Assembly: GCA_038501625.1 (NCBI GenBank) | Contig: JAZAYU010000941.1 | Coordinates: forward strand, 54,750 to 118,749 | Length of the DNA: 64,000 bases | Source of the DNA: Corbicula japonica | Taxonomy: Eukaryota; Mollusca; Bivalvia; Venerida; Cyrenidae | Direction: 5' to 3' | Shown here: positions 24,901 to 35,029 of the stretch, piece by piece | Numbering within the stretch: the first letter of the stretch is position 1 | Layout: each line of letters begins with the position of its first letter | Notes under the pieces: generated by a model | Seen by the model: the letters and a program-made list of their open reading frames with translations, nothing else | Databases searched by the model: none | Told to the model about the DNA's origin: nothing | Program-made: the position numbers and the translations under genes

Positions 24901-27900
24901 ATACACCCTGAAAAGGACAATTCCACGCACATCAATACCACAATCACCATAGATACACCCTGAAAAGAACAATTCTACACATCAATACCACAATCACCAT
25001 AGATACACCCTGAAGAGAACAATTCCACGCACATCAATACCACAATCACCATAGATACACCCTGGAAATAACAACATACATTGCCTTCTTAATTTTGTTT
25101 GATTTCAAGATAGCATGCAGTTTAGACCGAAGACATCTTTTTTCCACGCGTGTTTGCCAAAATACCGTTCCCGAAAATGTATTTTCAAGACTTCCGATAT
25201 CATGCGTGGGTCTAAAACGCAGAGAGGGGAAGCGAAAGTTAATCACAGAAAACATCAAACGAACAATTTAGCCAAGTACCGGAAGCGAGAAACGGAAAAC
25301 ACTGTTTTCAGACAAACCAGATAGAAATATCAAAGGAGTGTTGTTTGTATCGTATGAAGGCCGTAAAAACTCGCCCCGTACATTCATTCACTTTGCTATC
25401 AATTACCATTATTAAAGGCCGATAAGCACGATACAATAGCTTTTGAAAACTAGGGATCATCTGACCCCTGTTTAGAATTTTCAAGATGTCATAATGTGAG
25501 TCATATCTCGTTTTCATTAAACTTTACTACTTATAAAAGTACTTAAACTTCATTTTAATGTATGTTCAAGGGTCAAATAAGTATTTACTTTATATTTTAA
25601 ATGCAATAGACACAATATTTATCTTTATTCTTGCAAAATTTGACAACTTTTCCAAAATTCTTCTGCAGCAAAATGACCCCAAGCTCAGAATCAGGTGGGG
25701 TCAAAAGTGGAAAAATCCAAATTTGCTTGCATCAAAATGCAAGAATCTGCATCCATTGAAATCCCTGTAAAGTGATATTTTAATTTAAATAGATATTTGT
25801 ACAACAATAAAGTCTGTATTTCATTCCATTTGACTAGCAATGACAGATTCTATCTAGATTACAAAAAGGGTAGGTTTTTTAGAGTTACCTCGAAGAAGAC
25901 GACACCGATGCAACTACAGCTCATCAGGACACCGTAGTACCAGAGATAGTCGTACAGTTTATCCGAACAGTTCTGAAATACAAGCTCAACATGTCTGGCG
26001 CTGTAGCATAACAACATGACCGCTGTAAACTGTTGTGATTTTGGTCCCAAGTTAACACTGATTTTTTTCGCCGAAAAAAGGACCAATATTCACAAAATTA
26101 CTTTGACATTTAGGCTAAGTAAAATCTGACAATCAATTACCTTTTTAGTAACAACAAACTCAAAGTTTACAATGTAGAGTGATACTTATAACCTTTTTGC
26201 ATTTCTTTTAAAAGGATAATCTTATCTGTAAAAATATGGGAGATTGGTCACAGTATCGGAAAATATGAATATGATTGGTCACAGTATCGGAAAATATGAA
26301 TACGTCTTTTTACAGCAGATTTCTTTTCGCCGTAAAAAGGAACCAATATTTACAAAGTTACTTTGACATTTAGGCTAAGTAAAATCTGACAATCAATTAC
26401 CAATATTTTATTGATCAAGGTTTTAAGAATGCGTTTATAGAATATTTCGTGTTTTAAATGCAATTTCGAAAATGTGTTGTCAGTTTTTTCTTGCATCACG
26501 ATAAGTTTCTTTTACCTGTCTAAATATATATTATTATTTCCGATCACCTGAAAGCGAACAATCATTTTCGATATTTTTCTTGCATCACGATGCATTTGTT
26601 TTGCCTTTCTAATGTTATTTCCGAACTCATTTGTTTGAGTAGCAGAATGGCTTACGATTGAAATTTTTTTTTATTCATTATTGCGAAAATTGTCAATGTG
26701 TGTTTCATGGGACAGATGGTGTTTTCGACTGTTCCACAGCAACGACAAAAAGCGAAATACTGCTCTGCTAGAAAACAAGTAAAGTTAGTATGCAACAAAA
26801 GCTCTGGGCCCAAGATCATAATACTAAATCTGGAGACCACTCTCAAATCTCAAGCTTCTGCATCTCATCAGATGCTTGAGATTTGAGACCGGTCTCCAAT
26901 GTTAGTTTTAGAGCTCGGGGCCTGGTTAAACATTACCTGATTGCGATGCGAGTTGCTAGATGTTGGGTCTGTCGTGCACGTTGCATTGTACGGATCTCCA
27001 TAGTCGGGATATTTTCCCGGAAGTTTACAACACGTGACCGGAACTTTGACAGTGTACCCCGTACCATTCTCGTCCGTTTCTGTACGATCCCACTGCAGGG
27101 TGTTCAATAAATCCGTATACGATTTTGCTCCACAGCAGGAAAACTGAAACACCAAAACAACTGTACGTGGAGGGAGAAAGATTTAAACTGATAAAACAGT
27201 ATTATCAAAAAGCCCTCGCGCGACGCAGATAATTTGAACGGTAGTCCTAACATTTGTTAACAAGTCAGCTTAGAATGGCAAAAACCGCGTTCATACTACA
27301 TTGATCCAATACTAGCATGCATGACAAGGAACCGCTGTCCAGCATTTTGAATAGTACACAATTTTATCGTCCGCAGTAACAAACATCAAAATTGATAATA
27401 ATTTGACAGAGGCATAGTTCCGGGCCTCGTAATGTAAGCTCAATGACTTGACCCCCTTAAAGAAAACAAAAATTGACATTACTGTGACAAAAGGCGTGAT
27501 GACTTGTCCCCCTTGAACAAAACAACAAATTGACAATACCTCGACAAAGGCATAGTTCCAGGCCTTGGAATATACATTCACTGACTTATATTCCTTGGTA
27601 AAAAAACAAACACATATACAGTACCTCGACAAAGGCATAGTTCCAAGCCTCGGAATAAAGGCTCGATGACTTATCTCCCCTGTAATGACTGTAAAGATTT
27701 TTCCACAGTGTGTCTGTCATATCTTTCTTCATCTGTAAAAAGATAGATAAATGTGAGGGGCAGACAGCTTTATTTTTAATGTATTTGTCTCATATCTGAT
27801 TTTCATTTTGACTTTGAAAGCTGCTGAACACAAACAAATATCAAATTATTTCCGGCTCAGTTTGATTGAGCCTGTTCGTGGGCAGAAAAAGAAATACACA

Positions 27901-30900
27901 TTACCGTCCACGACGCCCAGCTTCTGACTGAGCTTTACACAGACCACGTGGTTATTATATAGATAGAAATCATATTGCCTCTACCTGGGAGCGAACCCGC
28001 ACTGTCACGGCGACAGCGCCTAGCCCTGCAATTCCGAAGACGCAACCCATTGAGCTAACCGGGACAACCCCCCAAAAGGTTGATCGGATTGCTCTAATAA
28101 ACGTTATCCTCACTGCACGACATCGGTAACGGTTTTTTTTTACTGATAACAGTAATTACTAGATGTTCAGGGAGGCTTTTTACGCCCGTCACACTGCACA
28201 ACTAGCGCTACTGTCGATTTCAAATGATATTGCCTCTATCTGGGAGCGAAACCGCACCGTCACGGCGACAGTGCCTAGCCCTGCAATTCCGAAGACGCAA
28301 TCAATTGAGCTGACCTTGACAACCCCAAAAAAGGTTGATCGGATGGCCCTGACGGTAAGGTGAAATACCTTTATATTGCGGTCATTTCTATAAAAATCCT
28401 TTCTTTACAAAGAAATTAAAACTTTCCAGTGATCTTTTTTCTTAACGTTTGACAAAACCAACTTACATCCATGGTTAGGATCAGAGCTGAAGATGTGATC
28501 AGTGAACACATCAGAATCGTTGAAACCACCATGTACTGAAATAGATACAAATTGTTTTATTATAACAAGAGATTCTTGCATTACGCTTTTAAATGCAACA
28601 TGGAAACAAGCGCTGTAAATACCTAAATTCAAAATTAGGAAATGACAATGTTTCCGTTTGACAATAAGTGATTATTAATGTCGCCGCTGACAGACGACTA
28701 AAACAAACTGTCATTTGTTTTAGAGAATTTGTTGTGTGGGCTGGGTGATTTTATGGAAATCGCAATGAGCGTTCTCGTTTTTGAACACCCTATTACATAA
28801 TGAATAGTTAATAAAATATTATAAACACAGTATTGAAAGTAATTAAATAATATTTTTATAAAATTGAGCTAGGAATCTGCAACAATTTTGAGGAAAATGC
28901 ACTTTCCCGAAGGTAAAGCGAATCTGTTACCCTTGGCTTACAGTGTGCATCAAAATGCTCTTTCAAACAACCTACAGAGACGTACCCAAACGCAACATAC
29001 ATTTGCAAATTTCCATCAGAAACTGACGCTGGAAGTTTGAACAAGAAACCCAACATAGTGTTTTGCCCCGAGGCTTTTTCGCTCTGACTATGTCAGTTCC
29101 GTGGGAAATGCGCAGCCTTGGACCTTTGCTGACAATGTCAAAGCATCATCAATTGAATAATTAAAGAAGATGACGGCTGATACGCGTTATACAAAATATT
29201 TAAAACTTATAATAAATAAAATTTACTGTGACGACTGGAATTGTTCGAGGAGACATTCCGACCCAACATCCGAGGACACCTGAAACAGTGATACCAGTTT
29301 ACGTTACACATTTCTTAAGACAGTTTATATTGATAAAGAGACATTTCGACCCAACATCCAAGGACACCTGAAACAGTGTTACCAGTTTACGTTACACATT
29401 TCATATGACAGTTTATATAAAGGTACATATGACAAATGAATCATTCAACATAATGGTTTGTTTAATAAATCCTGTTCAATTATAGTTCTATACCAAGAAT
29501 TCGTAGTTTAAATACAGCACAAAAAATTTCAGAAATTTCAAAAGGTGGAAGTTTAAGTGAATGAACAATATGTTTCTTGGTGCATGATTCGAATCTGGAG
29601 GTACCTCATGAAGAGACCAAGGCTCTACCCCTGGACCACGGACATTCTCACTCCTCGATTACTTAGTTTTATTACATATGAATGATGCCAGCGTGAAACA
29701 TTATCCTCTGTTTTCATAAACTTTGTAAAATGGAATATTTGTTAGTAATAAATTGATCGCCGAAGACTGAAATACTGTAGGAGCTCCCAATTGAGTGTCA
29801 AATATAACACAGTTCAAATAGAATGCTACTCTTTTTCCGAGTTGTTGTTGTTGTTGGTGGTATTGGTGGTGGTGTTTTGGTCTAATAGTTTACGTTGCGG
29901 TAATTTTTATGTTAAGTGAAAGGGGCAAGTTTTGTATTCGAAAAACCTAAATTGACTTTTTACGATATTAGTTTAACTTGTTTTTAAAGATATTTATATC
30001 CAATTTACACCATCATATACGTATATTGCAGTAGGGAGTCGCTTCCCTAACCACGCCCTGGTATCCATTCGTACAGGGTTACGTCTCGGTACGAGTTTCG
30101 TTCTGGCTCTATCACCGCATATTCTTATCAAATCATCGACTTGCTACATCCCTGCACATTCTTATCTAATCAATGAGATCATTCGCGATTTTTCATTTTT
30201 GTGTAAATTGAATATAACTAGTCAGCAAGCTTTATTGCAGGATTTGTTACATCAAAGCATTTCGCTCTGATCAATAAAACATTCTAATTAACGCACGGAA
30301 ATCTATTAATTGCAGCAAATGATTTGTGAATCACGTGATTTAAATAAAACCACTTCGATAAAAGATATGCTCTGTTCAGTTCTGTTCTCAGCGGATTTGA
30401 AAAATGAATAATTGTTTTAATTATTCATTTTTGAATTTTTGAATTCAAATTCCATTCTACAAGTTTTAGAATAAACATATTAACTTTAATTATTTAAAGG
30501 TTTGCTTGATGAAAAAAAAACTGAACGCAAAACTGTCTGCATAAACGTAGTTCAAAGTGTTTGTTAGTACAAAAACGGATCACCAAAACTGAACATCTTC
30601 GAGTCTAGTCACCAAACATTAGTAAAGATATGAATTTTTGTCTTCATTATTTTTGTATATAAATTTATTTTCGTTTAGAAATTACTTAAAATTATTTTAA
30701 ATAAATATCTTTTTTTTTCAGAAATAATTTTTATAAGTAAATTAATTTTCGTTTAACAATTACTTAAATTTTATTGTAATGAGTATATTTTGTTCAGAAA
30801 TCACTTGATTTTATATATTTTATTTTGTTTTGTTTAGAGATTACTTTTATGTATATTAATTTATTTTTACTTTCAGATTTCCCTTTGTATATAACTTACT

Positions 30901-32483
30901 TTTAGTATATAACATTATCTTTTTTATAGATTTCTTTTTGTATACCATTTTTTGTACGGTATAGAAATTACTTTTTGTATATATTTTTTTTGTTTAGAGA
31001 TTACTTTTGTTCATGTTTGCACATTGATTTATTATGCTTATTTTTTAAATTTGAAACGTTGACATTGCATGTAAACGCAAATTTATGTTCGAACGAAACA
31101 TATCATAAATGATTATTTATTCTTATCCGCAAAATTAAATGAAACGCGAAACGCTGGGGGCGGTCCGAAGATTTAACTACTCTAGCATACACAACTTTGA
31201 AATGAACTTATATGTACATGCACCTGTGATGCAGGTAGCGGCACCGAATCCTATAAGTGCTATGGCGGTCTTGTCATAGAGCGTCCAGACGTCTGCTCCA
31301 GTCCCGCTACCAGACGGCAGCAGCTTGACCAGAGGTGTCAGGTACCCATCAATCATCTCCGTCCTAAACTTCACCACCACACCCACTGCAGCCAGCAGAC
31401 CGCCCACCACCTGTGGCATACAGAAACAGAACTCAATTTTCTTTCTGTTTAGCTAAGATTCCAAGCAAATATTTAATGCTTTAGATAACGGTTTCTCGTT
31501 CTAAAAGTTGCAGAAATACACATTTCCTGATTCAAGAACGGGTTTTATTTTTTCTTCATCTAAATTTACTAATCAGCTTATGTTTATATTTAGTGTAGAT
31601 CACAAACTTTTTGTTCAACCAACTTGAATACATCTTTTATTTTGTGTACGCTGATTAGAAGCCGCGATCACGAAACAAGATGCGAGGTCGCGAAACAACG
31701 ATGCGAGATCACAAAAATTTTAATATCGCACCCTCGCATCGTATATTCGCGTTTTCGTGGTCTCACTGTCCCGTGTAATTTCGCGTCCTCGCATCGTACT
31801 TTCGTGATCTCGCATCGTGATTTCCTTTCGTTCTTTCTGCGTTTTCGTGGTCTCCACCAAGAGGGCAATACAACGATGACCCCAACGGCACAAATTAATT
31901 TAACTTTTGTTACAAATTAACTGTTAGGATATGATTAACGTAAATATACGTTTTGATTTTAAAGCCAATCTAACTGTATTACACAAAACATATCTATCTA
32001 CGACAGAGGGGCGGATCCACAGGGATTTCAGTAGTGTTGCTTGAATCCCCCGTTTTGGGCAAAAAAAAATCATGAGGATTTTGACTAGAAAGTTGGACAA
32101 TATCTGGTAACAAGACTGCCCCGAACGAACCCCCTTCTATAAATCTTGCATCCGCCCCTGAGACATTCTCAATTGGGTTGCGTCACGGGAAAAGGTACCT
32201 TCGGACAGTTGACGTCAATCTTTGATATGACGTCATAAATTGAGCAGACGACATTTCGTAGTAAAAATACCATTTTATTGTCAAAATGTGTAAAAAAATC
32301 CCATTTTAATTATAAGATATTGATTTATAGTTGTAAGTTCTTTCTAAATTTTGTAGAAACTAAAATATCACTAAAAATGACCGAAGGTACCTTTTCCCGT
32401 GACGCGCCCCAATTCAAAGGGTAGAGACGTACCGTAACCACGACGCTGCTGGTAACAATGCCACATTTCAGCACTGGTTTCAT
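9898..32483 (-). CDS. Tetraspanin (eight coding exons, 285 aa)
   Basis: Coding exons on the minus strand: 32433-32483, 31224-31410, 29227-29279, 28467-28535, 27625-27732, 26937-27143, 25889-25972 and 9898-9996. All have GT/AG borders, and phases close exactly to 285 codons plus TGA. The protein has four membrane segments: TM1 about residues 7-32, TM2 about 65-84, TM3 about 98-118 and TM4 about 238-265. The large extracellular loop carries the hallmark CCG (159-161), a CC pair (194-195), C212 and C227, and sequons NGT, NAT and NCS. The short cytoplasmic tail is basic. Tetraspanins are membrane scaffolds that organise partner proteins; no closer subfamily is claimed. The start is the ATG in an exon whose 5' side is itself a splice acceptor (32493-32495), so at least one non-coding exon lies upstream. 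The last intron, 15.9 kb, is nearly all satellite and nested transposons. Confidence 0.88.
9964..11889 (-). repeat. 50-bp exon-8-derived satellite, gene-proximal block
   Basis: About 38 tandem units of 50 bp. Read on the minus strand, each unit is a pyrimidine-rich stretch, TTATTTTCAG, then GGTGTTTCTATGGTGATTG and GTGGTATTGATGTG. That is the exon 8 splice acceptor followed by codons for GVSMV(V/I)VVLMC. Units differ by a few substitutions and small indels. The block runs directly into exon 8 with no boundary and is interrupted at 11890 by the foldback element. Confidence 0.9.
12000..12893 (+). repeat. 42-bp tandem array, left arm of foldback element
   Basis: About 20 units of a 42-bp repeat, consensus includes TTATGTTCTGTGCATACTT and CGTTATGTCATTTCAGC. 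The outer units are degenerate and the inner ones regular. The period is a multiple of three and no frame hits stops often, so long open frames result. They are not taken as genes. Confidence 0.85.
12894..13550. other. Unique core sequence of the foldback element, left
   Basis: AT-rich; no gene or further repeat recognised. Confidence 0.4.
13551..15035 (+). mobile_element. Non-autonomous element with eight 166-bp tandem repeats
   Basis: Starts CAAGAGGGCCATGATGGCCC then TCGCTCACCTGAG, and ends GCTCAGGTGAGCT, so the two ends share an inverted 12-13-bp block. The marker GAAGATTTTTAAAG recurs at 13622, 13788, 13954, 14120, 14286, 14452, 14618 and 14784, a strict 166-bp period. A unique 3' part with GACGGACGGACG microsatellite follows. 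Repeats with this plan (head, tandem core, GGAC-rich tail) are common in mollusc genomes; no open frame of note. Confidence 0.75.
15036..15589. other. Unique core sequence of the foldback element, right
   Basis: No gene. A small hairpin at about 15196-15236 (CAAAGACCTACATAT / ATATGTATAGGTCTTTG). Confidence 0.4.
15590..16390 (-). repeat. 42-bp tandem array, right arm of foldback element
   Basis: Reverse-oriented and more diverged copies of the repeat at 12000-12893, for example ATGAAGTATGCACAGAAC and AAAGATGAAATGACATAA. Confidence 0.8.
16432..25073 (-). repeat. 50-bp exon-8-derived satellite, distal block
   Basis: About 170 further units continuing the block at 9964-11889 in the same orientation. 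Sub-blocks share variants over several hundred bases (for example 17800-18120 resembles 10790-11150), indicating longer-range duplications. Units near 24000-25073 carry the ACCACAACCACCATAGATAC variant also present in true exon 8, and often a 52-bp form with GCACATCA. Confidence 0.9.
25074..25888. other. Intron 7 sequence outside the satellite
   Basis: No repeat family recognised except a weak palindrome near 25620-25750 (ATTCTTGCA ... TGCAAGAAT). No gene. Confidence 0.4.
25889..25972 (-). CDS. Tetraspanin exon 7 (end of loop, first part of TM4)
   Basis: 28 codons, NCSDKLYDYLWYYG then LMSCSCIGVVFFE. Donor GAG|GTAACT. Confidence 0.87.
26069..26405. repeat. Intron 6 duplicated segments
   Basis: A roughly 80-bp segment at 26069-26150 (TTCGCCG, then ACTTTGACATTTAGGCTAAG) recurs at 26327-26405. 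Between them a 30-bp unit, GATTGGTCACAGTATCGG, occurs twice (about 26243 and 26273). Confidence 0.75.
26833..26900. repeat. Short palindromic MITE
   Basis: Inverted arms GAGACCACTCTCAAATCTCA and TGAGATTTGAGACCGGTCTC around an A/T-rich centre. Same family as the larger hairpin at 36788-36918. Confidence 0.6.
26937..27143 (-). CDS. Tetraspanin exon 6 (CCG-containing large loop)
   Basis: 69 codons opening FSCCGAKSYTD and containing VTCCKLPGKYPDYG and NATCTTD. Borders are GTTTCAG| and CAG|GTAATG. This exon gives the clearest family assignment. Confidence 0.9.
27380..27690 (-). repeat. Tandem copies of exon 5 3' half plus splice donor
   Basis: About four units of roughly 80 bp. Each, read on the minus strand, matches the end of exon 5, (Y)S(E/K)AWNYAFVE, the donor and adjacent intron. 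The true exon end is 27625. Degenerate copies end near 27542 and 27405, and a shortened copy lies around 27465-27520. Confidence 0.8.
27625..27732 (-). CDS. Tetraspanin exon 5 (start of large extracellular loop)
   Basis: 36 codons ending EAWNYAFVE|GTACTG, after TTTTTACAG. Its 3' half and donor recur several times in the downstream intron (27380-27624). Confidence 0.85.
27972..28094 (-). repeat. tRNA-derived SINE-like repeat, copy 1
   Basis: Minus strand has an A-box-like GGTTAGCTCAATGGG and a B-box-like GCGGGTTCGCTCCC at tRNA-like spacing. About 90% identical to 28228-28350, but the flanks differ. Confidence 0.55.
28228..28350 (-). repeat. tRNA-derived SINE-like repeat, copy 2
   Basis: Second copy, same orientation, 256 bp away, ending with the same GGTTGATCGGAT motif in forward sequence. 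Confidence 0.55.
28467..28535 (-). CDS. Tetraspanin exon 4 (TM3)
   Basis: 23 codons, starting YMVVSTILMCSLIT, after TATTTCAG; donor GAT|GTAAGT. Hydrophobic throughout. Confidence 0.85.
29227..29279 (-). CDS. Tetraspanin exon 3 (end of TM2, inner loop)
   Basis: Encodes VLGCWVGMSPRTIPVVT after CTGTTTCAG; donor ACA|GTAAAT. Bridges exon 2 (phase 1) to exon 4 (phase 0). Its acceptor and first half are duplicated just upstream at about 29340-29412. Confidence 0.75.
29258..29412 (-). repeat. Tandem duplication of exon 3 acceptor and exon start
   Basis: A roughly 81-bp unit (29258-29338 and 29339-29420) contains CTGTTTCAG plus the first codons VLGCWV. The upstream copy loses similarity after about 10 codons, so it looks like a decoy acceptor, not a usable exon. 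Confidence 0.8.
29580..29650 (-). repeat. Possible tRNA-derived fragment
   Basis: Minus strand shows GGGGTAGAGCC and, about 40 nt later, AGATTCGAATC, resembling Pol III A and B boxes. Arms do not fold cleanly. Low confidence. Confidence 0.25.
30640..31010. repeat. AT-rich degenerate tandem repeat in tetraspanin intron 2
   Basis: Repeated TTTAGAAATTACTTTT-like and GTATATAATTT-like motifs every few tens of bases, poorly conserved. Confidence 0.5.
31224..31410 (-). CDS. Tetraspanin exon 2 (rest of TM1, small loop, most of TM2)
   Basis: Follows ATGCCACAG; starts VVGGLLAAVGVVVKF and ends at IGFGAATCIT. Donor GTGCATG is weak but the phase (1) is right. Confidence 0.82.
31655..31860. repeat. GC-richer palindromic repeat cluster
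   Basis: Several copies of GATGCGAG(G/A)TC(G/A)CGAAA in one orientation facing TTTCGTGATCTCGCATC in the other, and two copies of GCGTTTTCGTGGTCTC. Probably a MITE-like element in intron 1. The open frames on both strands here are by-products of the inverted structure. Confidence 0.6.
32173..32413. mobile_element. MITE with GCGTCACGGGAAAAGGTACC ends, intron 1
   Basis: Inverted ends TTGGG..GCGTCACGGG and CCCGTGACGCGCCCCAA with GAAAAGGTACCTTCGG just inside; flanked by AATT on both sides. 241 bp, no coding capacity. Its right end is about 20 bp from the exon 1 splice donor. Confidence 0.8.
32433..32483 (-). CDS. Tetraspanin coding exon 1 (start, first part of TM1)
   Basis: MKPVLKCGIVTSSVVVT, ending ACG|GTACGT in phase 0. 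The exon begins at 32492 after CTTTGCAG, with a 9-nt leader ATGTGAAGC (a minimal upstream ATG-stop) before the start codon. Confidence 0.8.
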
Positions 32484-33159
32484 GCTTCACATCTGCAAAG
32501 TATTTTTATTGCACACAAATGCCATTTTTATTATTCTCGGTCACAAAAGATCGGAATTGCTCAGGGATCAGAATGGTCATTGTGCAAAATTACAATTTTG
32601 TAAATAAAATTAATAATAGTGTCCATATGCTTATTCTGTTGAAAAATAAATTGATTAATCGCACAAATCTCTAGAAAACCTTATTTAAAAAAGCAGGCAG
32701 ACCGTTTTGGTCTGTCAATGTCTGTGGTCTGTCTGAGTCTTGTTAAAATAGCACTATTGTCTGTATTTGTCTATAAATAGATCTTCACCAAACTTGAGTC
32801 ACATGATTTCCCTCTTAGTAATATCTAGATCAAGTTTGAAACTTTTTCATGTAGAGACTATATAGTCTAGTACTAGCGACAGGAACCTTAACAAACACCG
32901 ACTATAAACATGATTTTTGGTTTAAAGCTTTAAAAACCCAATGAGTGAGACAATGGCTTTATAATCGAGATATTTTTTCACTAAGTCAATATTTTATAAA
33001 ATGTGTCATTCTGCTTAGAAAGAAGACCACGAGATCGTTATTCTATCGGGATTACTCTTCGTCCTAACTGAAGTGATGTAACACAAAGAATAACGACACT
33101 CGGTTATTATTGCAAAAAATAGTTATCGAATTATCCAGTAAATATCATATCCATAATAT

Positions 33160-33290
33160 TATGACCGGGGTCATAAAATCATGACCGGGGGTCATAATAA
33201 TCTTACTGGGGATCATAATTTCATGACCGGGGGTCGTAATTATCTTACTGGGGATCATAATTTCATGACCGGGGGTCAATATTTTATAGA
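33160..33290. repeat. Tandem repeat, ATGACCGGGGGTCAT motif
   Basis: Alternating ATGACCGGGGGTCAT and CTTACTGGGGATCATAAT units, about two and a half times. Each motif is itself partly palindromic (GACC/GGTC). Confidence 0.7.
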
Positions 33291-35029
33291 TAAAATCTAT
33301 GGGTCGGGATCATTATTCTATACTGAGCCAAATTGAAAACTTGACAAAAATAACATGGAGAATTGCTATTATATTAATAATGTCAGTGAATGCAAATATC
33401 TGGAGAAAGTAGATCACCAATATGTTTACCTTGGAAGTGGTCGGTTCAGTATCTACAGGTTTAAACATGAAAAACTAAAAAATGTTATGTGGTTGTGGAA
33501 AATTAAGCGTTAAGAGTTTGTTCTTTTTTCAACTAAAAGGGAGGTAATTTGCAAAAACGGATATTTGAGTAACTGTATCTTTTATCTTTGCATCAATTAA
33601 CTTCAAAGATTGTGCTTTTCCTTCTGGCTTTTCCTTCTGTACATGCCATACTCTTCTCAATTTGATAGTGAAATAATCTGTTTGGGACTTCTATGTTAAA
33701 AGCTATCGATCTCGTCATTATTTAGGAAAGATGAGATAGCCTCCTTATCGCTTTAGCAGATATATGTAAAAACCACAAATTAAATGAATGATAAAATATA
33801 GCATCACGGAACAAGTTTGCTGAATTTAAAAACCGGGGAACAGTTTACAACATTACACCGGCGCTACGTGACCCAATATGATAATATGACCAGCTATTCA
33901 ATGTCACGGAGTTCCATACACATGTGTCAATATTTAATAATAATAAGAGACGAAAAAAGATTATTACTGATTAATTATTAATTTCTTAATATTTAATCTC
34001 TGTCTGGATCGCGAGTCCCGAACATCTGGAAACATCGGACAGACGTATGCACGGACGGAAATGCGATCATTGTATGCCCACCAATCCTTTAGAATCGCGT
34101 GTATGAAACTAACTTTAATGCCATCTAGATAAAAAAAGATACACAAAAACAACCTTACAAGCCTCTGCGTTAACTATGTTTTGTTTTCTAAAAATGTCCG
34201 GCAATTCGTTAAGTATTAAAATACTATTAACGAAAATAAATAATTGAATTTTTTACATTTTACATTTTTAAATTAATACGTACTTTGAAAATTAGACTTA
34301 CATTTTCTTGGTACACATTTTCCGAAAAATGCACGATAAACTGATACAACGTTTCAGTTGTCAACAATAGGAAAAAAGCGACCAATTAATATCAAATCAT
34401 CGAAATGTTGGCTGCTAAGCGAGCGGAAGAGTTCGCATAAAGCTAACATCCTGTCCGGGAGTTATTGCTGTGGAAGATCGATCACTTTCAGTTTAACTCT
34501 TATAATACGTTGTTAAGTTTAACCAGAATCTCTTGCTGGTATATTTATATTTCTGCCTTTCCGTCTGCTGAGAACTTTGATATAATAAAGTGCAATATTT
34601 ATTGTGAAGTTTGTAAATAAAGGCCACGGTTCGTGAACCGATTTTTAAAGCTGTTTACGTAATCTTGTTGCATTTAAAAACAGAACGTCGATTTTATGTG
34701 ATTGATCTGTGATTTAATGCAGCATTCTTGACAAGGGGATTTGCACAAACCAAATAATGTCTTGTTAGCTGGTTGAACAGATACAATATCGCTTTTCTTC
34801 ATGTTCATTCGATACTACAGTATTGGAAATGTTTTGTTTCATCTTTATGTCAGAAAATTACATCACCGATTCAAAACGATCTAAGCCTTTTCATTCTTCT
34901 TCTTTTTTCATATATAATGTTAGCAATTTCTGCAAGAAATTACATCATTTAGGAAAATCGTGTGTGATTTTTTTAATTTTTTTGTTACGTGGTCCGTTAA
35001 AGAATCCCCTGTGAACATTTACCAGTAAC
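33291..35029. other. No gene recognised
   Basis: AT-rich sequence upstream of the tetraspanin. A non-coding first exon and promoter must lie somewhere upstream of 32492 but no site is distinctive enough to call. Confidence 0.35.

Noticed and set aside
9964..25073. CRISPR-like array
   Set aside because: Periodic 50-bp units, but there are no unique spacers; units are contiguous variants of one sequence, and the genome is clearly eukaryotic.
27312..27638. 108-aa minus-strand open frame as a gene
   Set aside because: It reads through the tandem copies of tetraspanin exon 5's end.
31624..31920. Overlapping open frames on both strands
   Set aside because: Produced by inverted GATGCGAG repeats; symmetrical frames are a by-product of the palindrome.
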